The notes under the pieces were generated by a model, which made no database searches, was not told where the DNA came from, and worked only from the letters and a program-made list of their open reading frames with translations. Source: Myxococcales bacterium (lineage in GTDB: Bacteria > Myxococcota_A > Polyangia > Polyangiales > Polyangiaceae). Taken from it: a DNA stretch of 64,000 nt. This document shows, one piece after another, positions 17,203 through 23,871 of the stretch. The position numbers were made by a program, and so were the translations under genes. Every line of letters begins with the position of its first letter. Within the stretch, counting starts at the first letter, position 1. The stretch is taken from the NCBI GenBank assembly GCA_016703425.1, contig JADJCA010000001.1, positions 310,001 to 374,000 on the forward strand. The letters are read 5' to 3'.

Positions 17203-18659
17203 GAGGCCATGGGCGGCACGCGCCCCGGGCAGCGCGACTCCCACGCGGCGGCCAGCGCGAACAGCGTCGTCTCCTTGAGCGCCGGCGCCATGAGCTGAAG
17301 TCCAACGGGCAGGCCCGCCTTCGTTGGGGCACACGGCACGCTCGCCGCGGGCAGGCCCGCGAGGCTCGCCGGAAGCGTGTAGATGTCACTCAAATACATG
17401 GCGAGCGGGTCGGCCGTCTTCTCTCCAAGCCGGAAGGCCGGCGTCGGCGCCGTGGGACAGATGAGCGCGTCGACGGACGCGAAGGCTTGCTCGAAGTCGC
17501 GCCGAAGGAGCGTCCGCATCTTCTGCGCCTTCAGGTAGTACGCGTCGTAGTAGCCCGCCGAGAGCACGAACGTTCCCAGCAAGATCCGTCGCTTCACCTC
17601 GGTGCCGAAGCCCAAGTCGCGGGTCCTGCCGATCATGGTTCGGATGTCGTCGCCGGCCTTTTCGGCGCGTCGTCCGTAACGAACACCGTCGAACCGCGCC
17701 AGGTTGCTCGAGGCCTCGGCCGTCGCGAGGACGTAGTAGGTGGCCACGGCGAAGCGCGTGTGCGGAAGATCGACGGGGACGACCGTGCACCCTTCTTCTT
17801 CGAGGGCGGCGATGGCGGCGCGCACCGACGCCTCGACCTCGGCGTCGAGGCCCTCGGCAAAATACTCGCGAGGCACGCCGAGACGCAGGCCGCGCACGCT
17901 CTTCTCGCAAGCGCCCTCGTAGTCGTCGACGGGAACATCGAGCGAGGTCGCGTCGTGGGCGTCCTTGCCAGCGATGGTGGCGAGGACGCGGGCGGCGCCG
18001 CGAACGTCGGTGGCAAAGGGCCCCACTTGGTCGAGGCTTGAGGCGAAGGCCACGAGGCCATACCGCGAGACGCGGCCGTACGTCGGCTTGACGCCGACGG
18101 AGCCGGTCAACGCGGCCGGTTGGCGAATGGAGCCGCCGGTGTCGCTCCCCAGGGAGGCGGGCGAGAGGCGCGCGGCAACCGCTACGGCGCTACCGCCGGA
18201 CGAGCCACCGGGGATGCGGCCAAGGTCCCACGGGTTGCGTGTGATCTTGGCGGCGCTGTTCTCGCAGGAGGAGCCCATGGCGAACTCATCCATGTTCGTC
18301 TTGCCGCTCACGAGGGCGCCTGCGGCCTTGAGCCGCGCGACGACCGTGGCGTCGTAGGGAGGCATGTAGCCCGCGAGGACCTTTGACGCGCAGGTCGTTG
18401 GCGCTCCTCGCGTGGCGAGGGCGTCTTTGATGGCGATGGGCACGCCGGCGAGGGGCCCGAGCGGCTCGCCGCGAGAGCGGGCGGCGTCGATGGCGCGCGC
18501 CTCGTCGACGAGCTTGTCATTGACGTGAAGGAACGAGCCGAGCTCGCCGTCGAGCTTGGCGATCCTTCCGAGCACGTCTTCTGCGACAGAAACGGCCGAC
18601 ACCTCGCCGGTGCGCACGCGCGCCGCGATCTCGGAGACGGTCCATGTGCTTGGCTTCAC
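17199..18659 (-). CDS. gatA: GatA, glutamyl-tRNA(Gln)/aspartyl-tRNA(Asn) amidotransferase subunit A
   Basis: 486 aa, GTG start 2 nt after the gatC stop. Amidase-signature enzyme that releases ammonia from glutamine for transamidation of mischarged Glu-tRNA(Gln) or Asp-tRNA(Asn). Catalytic Lys in GVPIAIKDALATRG; Ser-cisSer-Lys triad completed by the Gly/Ser-rich block GGSSGGSAVAVAAR and SDTGGSIRQPAA. Other GatA features: KTNMDEFAMGSS and YGRVSRYGLVAFASSLDQVG. The amidation step requires GatB, which is not in this window. Length is normal for GatA. Confidence 0.96.
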   Translation of the reverse strand: MKPSTWTVSEIAARVRTGEVSAVSVAEDVLGRIAKLDGELGSFLHVNDKLVDEARAIDAARSRGEPLGPLAGVPIAIKDALATRGAPTTCASKVLAGYMPPYDATVVARLKAAGALVSGKTNMDEFAMGSSCENSAAKITRNPWDLGRIPGGSSGGSAVAVAARLSPASLGSDTGGSIRQPAALTGSVGVKPTYGRVSRYGLVAFASSLDQVGPFATDVRGAARVLATIAGKDAHDATSLDVPVDDYEGACEKSVRGLRLGVPREYFAEGLDAEVEASVRAAIAALEEEGCTVVPVDLPHTRFAVATYYVLATAEASSNLARFDGVRYGRRAEKAGDDIRTMIGRTRDLGFGTEVKRRILLGTFVLSAGYYDAYYLKAQKMRTLLRRDFEQAFASVDALICPTAPTPAFRLGEKTADPLAMYLSDIYTLPASLAGLPAASVPCAPTKAGLPVGLQLMAPALKETTLFALAAAWESRCPGRVPPMAS

Positions 18660-18661
18660 GA

Positions 18662-18982
18662 TCAGGTCTCCACGAAGGTGGGAACGAGGAACCCTTGCTC
18701 CGTGGCGCGGGGTGCGCCCGCCATGACCTCGCTGCGAACGAGACTCGGCTCGCGTTCGTCGGGGCGGAGCGCGCTGTCTTGCGTCGCCTCTTGCCCGGCG
18801 GGGCCAAAGACCAGGTTCATCGTTGGGGCAACGCTCGACGTGTCGACGGCGGCGAGCTCGTCGACGTAAGCGAGGATGCGCGCGAGGTCGGTCGCGAGGC
18901 CGGCGGCCTCTTCGTCGCTGAGCGTCAGCGCGGCGAGCGTGGCAACGTGGTCGAGATCGCGGCGAGTGAACCCGTGGTCCAT
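18662..18982 (-). CDS. gatC: GatC, amidotransferase subunit C
   Basis: 106 aa. Small helical subunit that wraps around and stabilises GatA-GatB. It shows the family pattern: DLDHVATLAALTLSDEEA, then DLARILAYVDELAAVDTSSV followed by APT, and the C-terminal FLVPTFVET (family PxV). It directly precedes gatA (2-nt spacing), the common bacterial order. The 5' end overlaps the 3' end of a possible small lipoprotein gene. Confidence 0.93.
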   Translation of the reverse strand: MDHGFTRRDLDHVATLAALTLSDEEAAGLATDLARILAYVDELAAVDTSSVAPTMNLVFGPAGQEATQDSALRPDEREPSLVRSEVMAGAPRATEQGFLVPTFVET

Positions 18983-19209
18983 GGCGACGGCGACGGTATC
19001 ACAAGGGCGGCAGCCGCTTCGGCACCCCCGTCAGGGCTGACGACGGGGCGGCCCACGTCGGGCGGCTCTTCGTATTCGGGCGCCGGCCCAGGCGGCCGAG
19101 GCGGTCTGGAAGCGCAGGCGCCCAAGCAGAGGGCCAAGGCCAATTGGCCCAAGGCGGCGAGTGGACGCCGACAAGGGCGGGCTTTGGTGCGGGGCTTCTT
19201 GGACGTCAC
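18925..19209 (-). CDS. Possible small lipoprotein upstream of gatC
   Basis: 94 aa in a frame different from gatC, overlapping its first 58 nt. The N-terminus is basic (MTSKKPRTKARPCRRP), followed by a hydrophobic stretch LAALGQLALALCLGACAS with a good lipobox (LGAC), then a Pro/Gly/Glu-rich tail. The last 20 residues are the part overlapping gatC and look non-native. Either this is a short lipoprotein of unknown role or a chance reading frame; the lipobox is the main argument for it. Confidence 0.45.
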   Translation of the reverse strand: MTSKKPRTKARPCRRPLAALGQLALALCLGACASRPPRPPGPAPEYEEPPDVGRPVVSPDGGAEAAAALVIPSPSPWTTGSLAAISTTLPRSPR

Positions 19210-19266
19210 GGGCTCCGGAGCTTGTAAGAGGGGAACTTAAGGCGCGCAACGAGGAAAATCCCCCGA

Positions 19267-19294
19267 TTGACTTCCCATGCAGGGCGACTAGCGT
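19267..19294 (+). promoter_or_regulatory. Possible rpsB-tsf promoter
   Basis: TTGACT (19267-19272), a 16-bp spacer and TAGCGT (19289-19294), about 190 bp upstream of rpsB. The -35 is good and the -10 is weak. The resulting leader would be long, as is common upstream of rpsB. The 19210-19480 region holds no other clear element. Confidence 0.35.
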
Positions 19295-19480
19295 GTGCGC
19301 CCTCTCTCCTCGTGACTTTGCCCGCGCCTCCTCGGCACGAGCCTAGCCCCGCGAAGAGGGCCCGGGGCGGTTCCGCCCTGGGAAATTCCACACGCTCCCC
19401 CGCGCAAACCTGCGGCCCGGTGCGCGCAAGCGCTGGCCAAGGGAGGGGAGCGGAGGCTCAACCGAAAGGAACGCGCTCCC

Positions 19481-20341
19481 ATGACCCAAGCAGAAATGCC
19501 GACCACCTCGGTCGGTCGCCCCGAGTTCCCGCTTCCCCTCAAGTCGCTCCTCGATGCGGGCGTCCACTTCGGACACCAGACGAAGCGGTGGAACCCCAAG
19601 ATGAAGCAGTTCATCTTCGGCGCCCGCAACGGCATCCACATCATCGACCTCGACCAGACGGTGCGCCTCTTCTCGCGCGCCTTCTACTTCGTTGAGGAGA
19701 CGGTTTCGCGCGGCGGCAACGTGCTGTTCATCGGCACCAAGCGCCAGGCGCAAGAGATCATCAAGGAAGAAGCGAGCCGCTGCGGCGCTCACTACGTGGT
19801 CAACCGCTGGCTCGGCGGAACGCTCACCAACTTCCGCACCATCAAGCAGGGCCTCGAGCGCATGTGCCAACTCGAGCGCATGAAGGACGACGGCACCCAC
19901 CTCCAGCTTCCGAAGAAGGAAGTCTCGCGTCTTGAGAAGGAGCGCGAGCGCTTCGAGAAGTACCTGGGCGGCCTCAAGAACATGAACTCGCTCCCGGCCG
20001 CCGTGTTCGTCATCGACCCGGCCATGGAGACCATCGCCGTTCAAGAGGCGCGCAAGCTCGAGATTCCGATCCTTGCCATCGCCGACACGAACTGCGACCC
20101 GGACCTCATCGACTACCCGATCCCGGGCAACGACGACGCCATCCGGTCCATTCGCCTTATCACCGCGCGACTCGCCGACGCGATCCACGAAGGTGCGCAA
20201 CGACGCAAGGACGTGAACGCCAACGAGGGCCGCGAGGGCCGCGGCGGTGATCGCGGCGCTCCGCAAGCCGACGTCTACCGCCGCGGCGGGGCTCGCCGCG
20301 ATGGCGGACCGGCGCCCGGCGGCGGCGAAGCCGCGAACTGA
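19481..20341 (+). CDS. rpsB: Ribosomal protein uS2
   Basis: 286 aa. 30S subunit protein that binds near the platform with bS1. Family landmarks: LLDAGVHFGHQTKRWNPKM, FIFGARNGIHIIDLDQT, NVLFIGTKRQAQEII, YVVNRWLGGTLTNF, PAAVFVIDP and IPILAIADTNCDPDLIDYPI. A ribosome site (AAGGA, 19466-19470) lies 10 nt before the ATG. The C-terminus carries about 40 extra Gly/Arg-rich residues (GREGRGGDRGAP). It is followed by tsf, as in most bacteria. Confidence 0.97.
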   Translation: MTQAEMPTTSVGRPEFPLPLKSLLDAGVHFGHQTKRWNPKMKQFIFGARNGIHIIDLDQTVRLFSRAFYFVEETVSRGGNVLFIGTKRQAQEIIKEEASRCGAHYVVNRWLGGTLTNFRTIKQGLERMCQLERMKDDGTHLQLPKKEVSRLEKERERFEKYLGGLKNMNSLPAAVFVIDPAMETIAVQEARKLEIPILAIADTNCDPDLIDYPIPGNDDAIRSIRLITARLADAIHEGAQRRKDVNANEGREGRGGDRGAPQADVYRRGGARRDGGPAPGGGEAAN

Positions 20342-20350
20342 CTGAGGCTC

Positions 20351-20369
20351 GCACGCCATCGCGGCGTGC
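20351..20369 (+). other. First hairpin in the rpsB-tsf spacer
   Basis: GCACGCC and GGCGTGC pair around a 5-nt loop (ATCGC), 9 nt after the rpsB stop. There is no T-run. It may protect the 3' end of rpsB mRNA or modulate readthrough into tsf. Confidence 0.4.
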
Positions 20370-20384
20370 TTCCCATTCCATGAG

Positions 20385-20407
20385 CGGCTTCGCATGGTGC
20401 GAAGCCG
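20385..20407 (+). other. Second hairpin in the rpsB-tsf spacer
   Basis: A perfect 10-bp stem, CGGCTTCGCA with TGCGAAGCCG, and a TGG loop. It is not followed by a T-run, so it is more likely an attenuator-like or RNA-processing structure than a full terminator. Confidence 0.45.
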
Positions 20408-20554
20408 TTCGAGGCGAAGCGGTGGGGTTGCGTGTTCGCCCCGCGCCCGCTGCTTCGCCTTCGTGCGTCGCCACCTGCGCGCACGAACGTCACGTAAGTG
20501 CGCGGGCCAAGCCCGCCAACATTTCGAAACCCGAGCAACACCCGAGGTAGGAAC

Positions 20555-21484
20555 ATGGCAGCCATCACCCCCACGATGATCAAGGAGCTCCGCGAGCGCA
20601 CCCAGGCCGGTATGAGCGACTGCAAGTCGGCGCTCACCGAGTCGGAAGGCAACGTCGACAAGGCCGTCGAGATCATCCTCAAGAAGGGCATCGTGAAGGC
20701 CGCTTCCCGCGAAGGTCGCATCGCGACGGAAGGGGAAGTGCGCACCTGGGTCGACGCCGAGAACAAGCGCGGCGTCATTGTTGAGGTCAACTGCCAGACG
20801 GACTTCGTGGCCCGCGGCGACGACTTCCGCGGCTTTGTCGCGACCTGTGTCGACGTCGCCAAGGGCCTCGCCCGCGGCGCCGATCTCGCTGCTCAATCGG
20901 TCGGTGGCAAGGCCCTCGACGTCGTTCGGCAAGAGATGGTGGCCAAGACCGGCGAGAACACCGTCATTCGTCGCTGGGACGCCATCGAAGCGAAGACGCC
21001 GTCCGAGTTCGTTCACGCGTACATCCACATGGGCGGCAAGCTCGCGGTCCTCATCCGCGCCGAAGCGCCCAACGGCGACGCCCGCAAGAACCCGGAATTT
21101 TCGGCCTTCATCGACAACTGCGCCATGCAGATCGGGGCCATGAACCCCGCCGTCGTCGCCAAGGAGCAGATCACCGAAGAGATGCTCGCCAAGCAGAAGG
21201 ACATCTACGCCGGCCAGCTCAAGGAAGAGGGTAAGCCGGAAGCGGCGTGGCCCAAGATCATCGAGGGCAAGGTCGCCAAGTGGTACACGGAGGTGACGCT
21301 CCTCGGCCAAGACAACGTGTGGTCGCCCGATCTCGGCACCATCGAGAAGGTCCGCGCGGAGCTCGGCAAGAAACTCGGCGGTGAGGTGAAGCTTCACGAG
21401 TTCGTGCGCTTCGGCCTCGGCGAAGGCATCCAGAAGAAGACCGACGACCTCGCGGCGGAAGTCGCGAAGCTCACCGGCGGCTGA
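20555..21484 (+). CDS. tsf: Elongation factor Ts
   Basis: 309 aa from the ATG at 20555, preceded by GAGGTAGG (20544-20551). Guanine nucleotide exchange factor for EF-Tu. The N-terminal UBA-like part has IKELRERTQAGMSDCKSALT (usual consensus VKxLRExTGAGMMDCKKAL), followed by GNVDKAVEIILKKGI and the conserved VEVNCQTDFVAR; HMGGKLAVLI and MQIGAMNPAVV mark the core. Its length is typical of the long form. It is the second gene of the rpsB-tsf unit and ends at a strong terminator. Confidence 0.97.
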   Translation: MAAITPTMIKELRERTQAGMSDCKSALTESEGNVDKAVEIILKKGIVKAASREGRIATEGEVRTWVDAENKRGVIVEVNCQTDFVARGDDFRGFVATCVDVAKGLARGADLAAQSVGGKALDVVRQEMVAKTGENTVIRRWDAIEAKTPSEFVHAYIHMGGKLAVLIRAEAPNGDARKNPEFSAFIDNCAMQIGAMNPAVVAKEQITEEMLAKQKDIYAGQLKEEGKPEAAWPKIIEGKVAKWYTEVTLLGQDNVWSPDLGTIEKVRAELGKKLGGEVKLHEFVRFGLGEGIQKKTDDLAAEVAKLTGG

Positions 21485-21504
21485 GCCATCGCTCCGATAA
21501 CGTT

Positions 21505-21540
21505 GGCCGCTGAGTCCTCGGGCTCAGCGGCCTCTTTCAT
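21505..21540 (+). terminator. Rho-independent terminator after tsf
   Basis: GGCCGCTGAG (21505-21514) pairs perfectly with CTCAGCGGCC (21523-21532) around an 8-nt loop. It is followed by TCTTTCATTT, a T-rich tail. This is the clearest classical terminator in the window and ends the rpsB-tsf unit. Confidence 0.85.
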
Positions 21541-21549
21541 TTGGCGCCC

Positions 21550-22467
21550 ATGAAGCTTGCAGCCGTCAGCGTCGACCTCGACGAGATCCCGAACTACTAC
21601 GCCATCCACGGCCTTCTCGCGGAGGGCGCGGCCAAGACCGCGGTCTACGACATCGCCGTCCCTCGGCTCACGTCGCTCTCGAAGGCGGCGGATGTTCCGC
21701 TCACGCTCTTCGCGGTGGGCTCGGATCTCGCGCGCGCCGAGTCGGCGACCGCGCTGCGGGTCGCCCGCGACGCCGGCGCCGAAATGGCGAACCACACGCT
21801 GTCGCATCGGTATGACCTAACGCGGCTGTCGCGCCGCGAGATCGCGGCCGAGATCGAGGACGGCGCGCAAGCGATCCTCCGAGCGACGGGAGACAAGCCG
21901 GTAGGTTTTCGTGCGCCCGGATACACGATCACGGACGAAGTCTTCGACGTCTTGGGCGAGCTTGGGGCCGCGTACGACTCGTCTGTCTTCCCGTGCCCCG
22001 CGTATTACCTGGCGAAGACTGCGGCCATCGGGCTCATCGGCCTCCGCGGCCGAACGAGCCACTCGATCGTGGACCACCCGGCGGTCCTCACCGCGTCGAC
22101 GCGCCCCTATCGCGTGTCGCGGCCCTACACGCGCGAGGGCGGCGGCCTCTTGGAGCTGCCGATCCAGGTCACGCGCGGCCTGCGTTTGCCGTTCATCGGC
22201 ACGACGGTCACCTTGGCGGGCCCCGACAAGGCCCGCTGGCTTACGCGCATGTGCCTCGGTGAGCCGCTCGTGAACCTTGAGCTTCACGGGATCGATGTCC
22301 TCGACGCCGCGGACGGGCTCGAGCCCCTCAGGCCGCACCAGCCGGACGTGCGCGTGGCCAAGGAGCGGAAGCTCGCCGCCCTCGACGCTGTCTTCACGAC
22401 GCTGCGCGAGGCCGGATACGCTTTCGTCACGCTCGGCGAGGCAGCGCAGCAATTCGCTCGCCGGTAG
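21550..22467 (+). CDS. Polysaccharide deacetylase (NodB homology domain)
   Basis: 305 aa from the ATG at 21550. A carbohydrate esterase 4 fold is indicated by the metal-binding set: SVDLDE (Asp9, Asp11), NHTLSH (His82, His86) and FRAPGY, with the distal LELHGIDVLD block near the C-terminus. These enzymes remove N-acetyl groups from glycans such as chitin oligomers, peptidoglycan or exopolysaccharide. There is no signal peptide, suggesting action on a cytoplasmic or lipid-linked sugar substrate. It lies 18 bp after the tsf terminator T-tail and upstream of a Tudor-like gene. Confidence 0.85.
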   Translation: MKLAAVSVDLDEIPNYYAIHGLLAEGAAKTAVYDIAVPRLTSLSKAADVPLTLFAVGSDLARAESATALRVARDAGAEMANHTLSHRYDLTRLSRREIAAEIEDGAQAILRATGDKPVGFRAPGYTITDEVFDVLGELGAAYDSSVFPCPAYYLAKTAAIGLIGLRGRTSHSIVDHPAVLTASTRPYRVSRPYTREGGGLLELPIQVTRGLRLPFIGTTVTLAGPDKARWLTRMCLGEPLVNLELHGIDVLDAADGLEPLRPHQPDVRVAKERKLAALDAVFTTLREAGYAFVTLGEAAQQFARR

Positions 22468-22531
22468 CGCCAGCGCATCCGTACGAATGTTGACCTTGAC
22501 GGGGCCTCTGGCGCGCGCTCGCATGCGCGAC

Positions 22532-23404
22532 ATGGATCCGTTTGCTCCCATTCAAGGCATCTCTCTCGAGCGTTACGCCGATCTCAGCGCCGACGTCTCC
22601 GATCACGCGAACGACCCCGAGGCGCAGGCGCGCGTCGTCGAGGGACTCGGCGTGAGCCGCGCCGATTGGGAGGCCGCCAAGAATGGCTGGACGGCGCGCA
22701 TGCAGGACTACGCGCTCATGGGCCGCGTCGCGCAGGCGTTCATGCCGCTCTACCAAGCATCCCTTGCGCGGAAGAAGGGCTCCGTGCAGGTGAGCTTCGA
22801 CGACTTCGTGGCGATGGCCGGCGTCATGAAGGCCCTCGGCTACGAGCGCACCTTCGCAACTTACGGCATTGATCAGGGCGCGTGGACGCAGATCTCCGGC
22901 CATTGGCAGCAGGTGATGATGCAGAACCCCATGCAATACGGCGCCGCGTACAGCGGCGGCATCGAGCAAGAGGCTATGCGAATCCAGCAGGGCGGGGCGC
23001 CACGACCGGTGAGCATCCAGCGCGTCGCCGGCGGCGGCGGTGCGGCCCCTGCGCAGGCGCCGCAAACGGCGGCGCAAGCGCAGCAGCGCATGGAGAACCA
23101 AATGATGGGCGCGGCGGTGCAGCAGAACGTGAACGCGCACATCGCCGCGGCGCAAGCACAGGCCCAAGCGGCCTATGGTCAGGCGGCGCAGAACATGGGC
23201 TTCCTCGGCCGCGGTGCCCTCGGCGTGATGGGCATGGGCGCCATCGCCAGCGGCATCGGCCCCGGCATGGCCGTCCTCGTCCAATGGTCCGACGGCAATC
23301 GGTACCCCGGGAGCGTCGTTCAAGTCGGAGGCGGACAAGTCCTCGTTGCCTTCGGCAACGGCCAGCAGCAGTGGGTGCCGGAGCACGCTGTGAGCAAGAC
23401 GTGA
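22532..23404 (+). CDS. Protein with a C-terminal Tudor/SH3-like domain
   Basis: About 290 aa from ATG 22532 (ATG 22523, three codons upstream, is equally possible; neither has a strong ribosome site). The N-terminal 120 residues are helical, with two similar acidic/aromatic stretches (ISLERYADLSADVSDHAND and VSFDDFVAMAGVMKALG). A Gln/Ala-rich low-complexity middle (AQAPQTAAQAQQRM and similar) and a Gly/Met-rich hydrophobic patch precede the C-terminal VLVQWSDGNRYPGSVVQVGG and WVPEHAVS, a Tudor-like beta barrel. The function is unknown. It is translationally coupled (GTGA) to the zinc-ribbon gene that follows. Confidence 0.7.
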   Translation: MDPFAPIQGISLERYADLSADVSDHANDPEAQARVVEGLGVSRADWEAAKNGWTARMQDYALMGRVAQAFMPLYQASLARKKGSVQVSFDDFVAMAGVMKALGYERTFATYGIDQGAWTQISGHWQQVMMQNPMQYGAAYSGGIEQEAMRIQQGGAPRPVSIQRVAGGGGAAPAQAPQTAAQAQQRMENQMMGAAVQQNVNAHIAAAQAQAQAAYGQAAQNMGFLGRGALGVMGMGAIASGIGPGMAVLVQWSDGNRYPGSVVQVGGGQVLVAFGNGQQQWVPEHAVSKT

Positions 23405-23871
23405 CCGACGCGAGCCGGTGCCCCCAGTGTGGTGGCGTTCTCAGCATCGAGGACCTGAGCCAGCCGGCGTGCCGCTACTGCGGCGCGATCCACGCGCACG
23501 TGGCGCGAGCCGCCGAAAAGGTCGCCATCGTTCACGGGCTCATGGGCGGCGTCCTTGTGCAGGGCCCGGCGCACGGGCCGTCGCCGATCCTGCCGGGCGT
23601 CGTGATGCCGAACGCGCCGCCGAGCCCGCCTTTGACGGGCGGTCCCGTGCCGTTTGGCGCGGCGCCTCCGCCAGCGGGGGCCGCTCCGTGGTCACAGCCC
23701 ACCATCGGGTACGTGGCGGGCGGCCCGCCGCCAGCAGCGAACCCGTACGCCGCCGGGCAACAGATGTTTGCCGACGCACAGCGCAAGGTCGTGCTCGTCG
23801 TGGCCGCCGTCGTCATCGGCAGCTTCGTGTTGTCACTCGGGATCGCGCTCCTCGTCTACTTCCTGTTTTGA
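23401..23871 (+). CDS. Zinc-ribbon protein with a C-terminal membrane helix
   Basis: 156 aa, GTG start overlapping the previous stop (GTGA). The N-terminus has a zinc ribbon: CPQCGGVL and CRYCGAIH (C-x2-C ... C-x2-C). A Pro/Gly/Ala-rich linker of about 70 residues follows. The C-terminus ends in a single hydrophobic helix (VVLVVAAVVIGSFVLSLGIA) that would anchor the protein with the ribbon in the cytoplasm. It pairs with the Tudor-like protein. The last 38 nt overlap the 3' end of the convergent helicase gene. Confidence 0.75.
   Translation: MTDASRCPQCGGVLSIEDLSQPACRYCGAIHAHVARAAEKVAIVHGLMGGVLVQGPAHGPSPILPGVVMPNAPPSPPLTGGPVPFGAAPPPAGAAPWSQPTIGYVAGGPPPAANPYAAGQQMFADAQRKVVLVVAAVVIGSFVLSLGIALLVYFLF

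Noticed and set aside
19343..21397. Antisense frame of about 684 codons opposite rpsB-tsf
   Set aside because: Overlaps two certain genes and reads as low-complexity; shadow coding.
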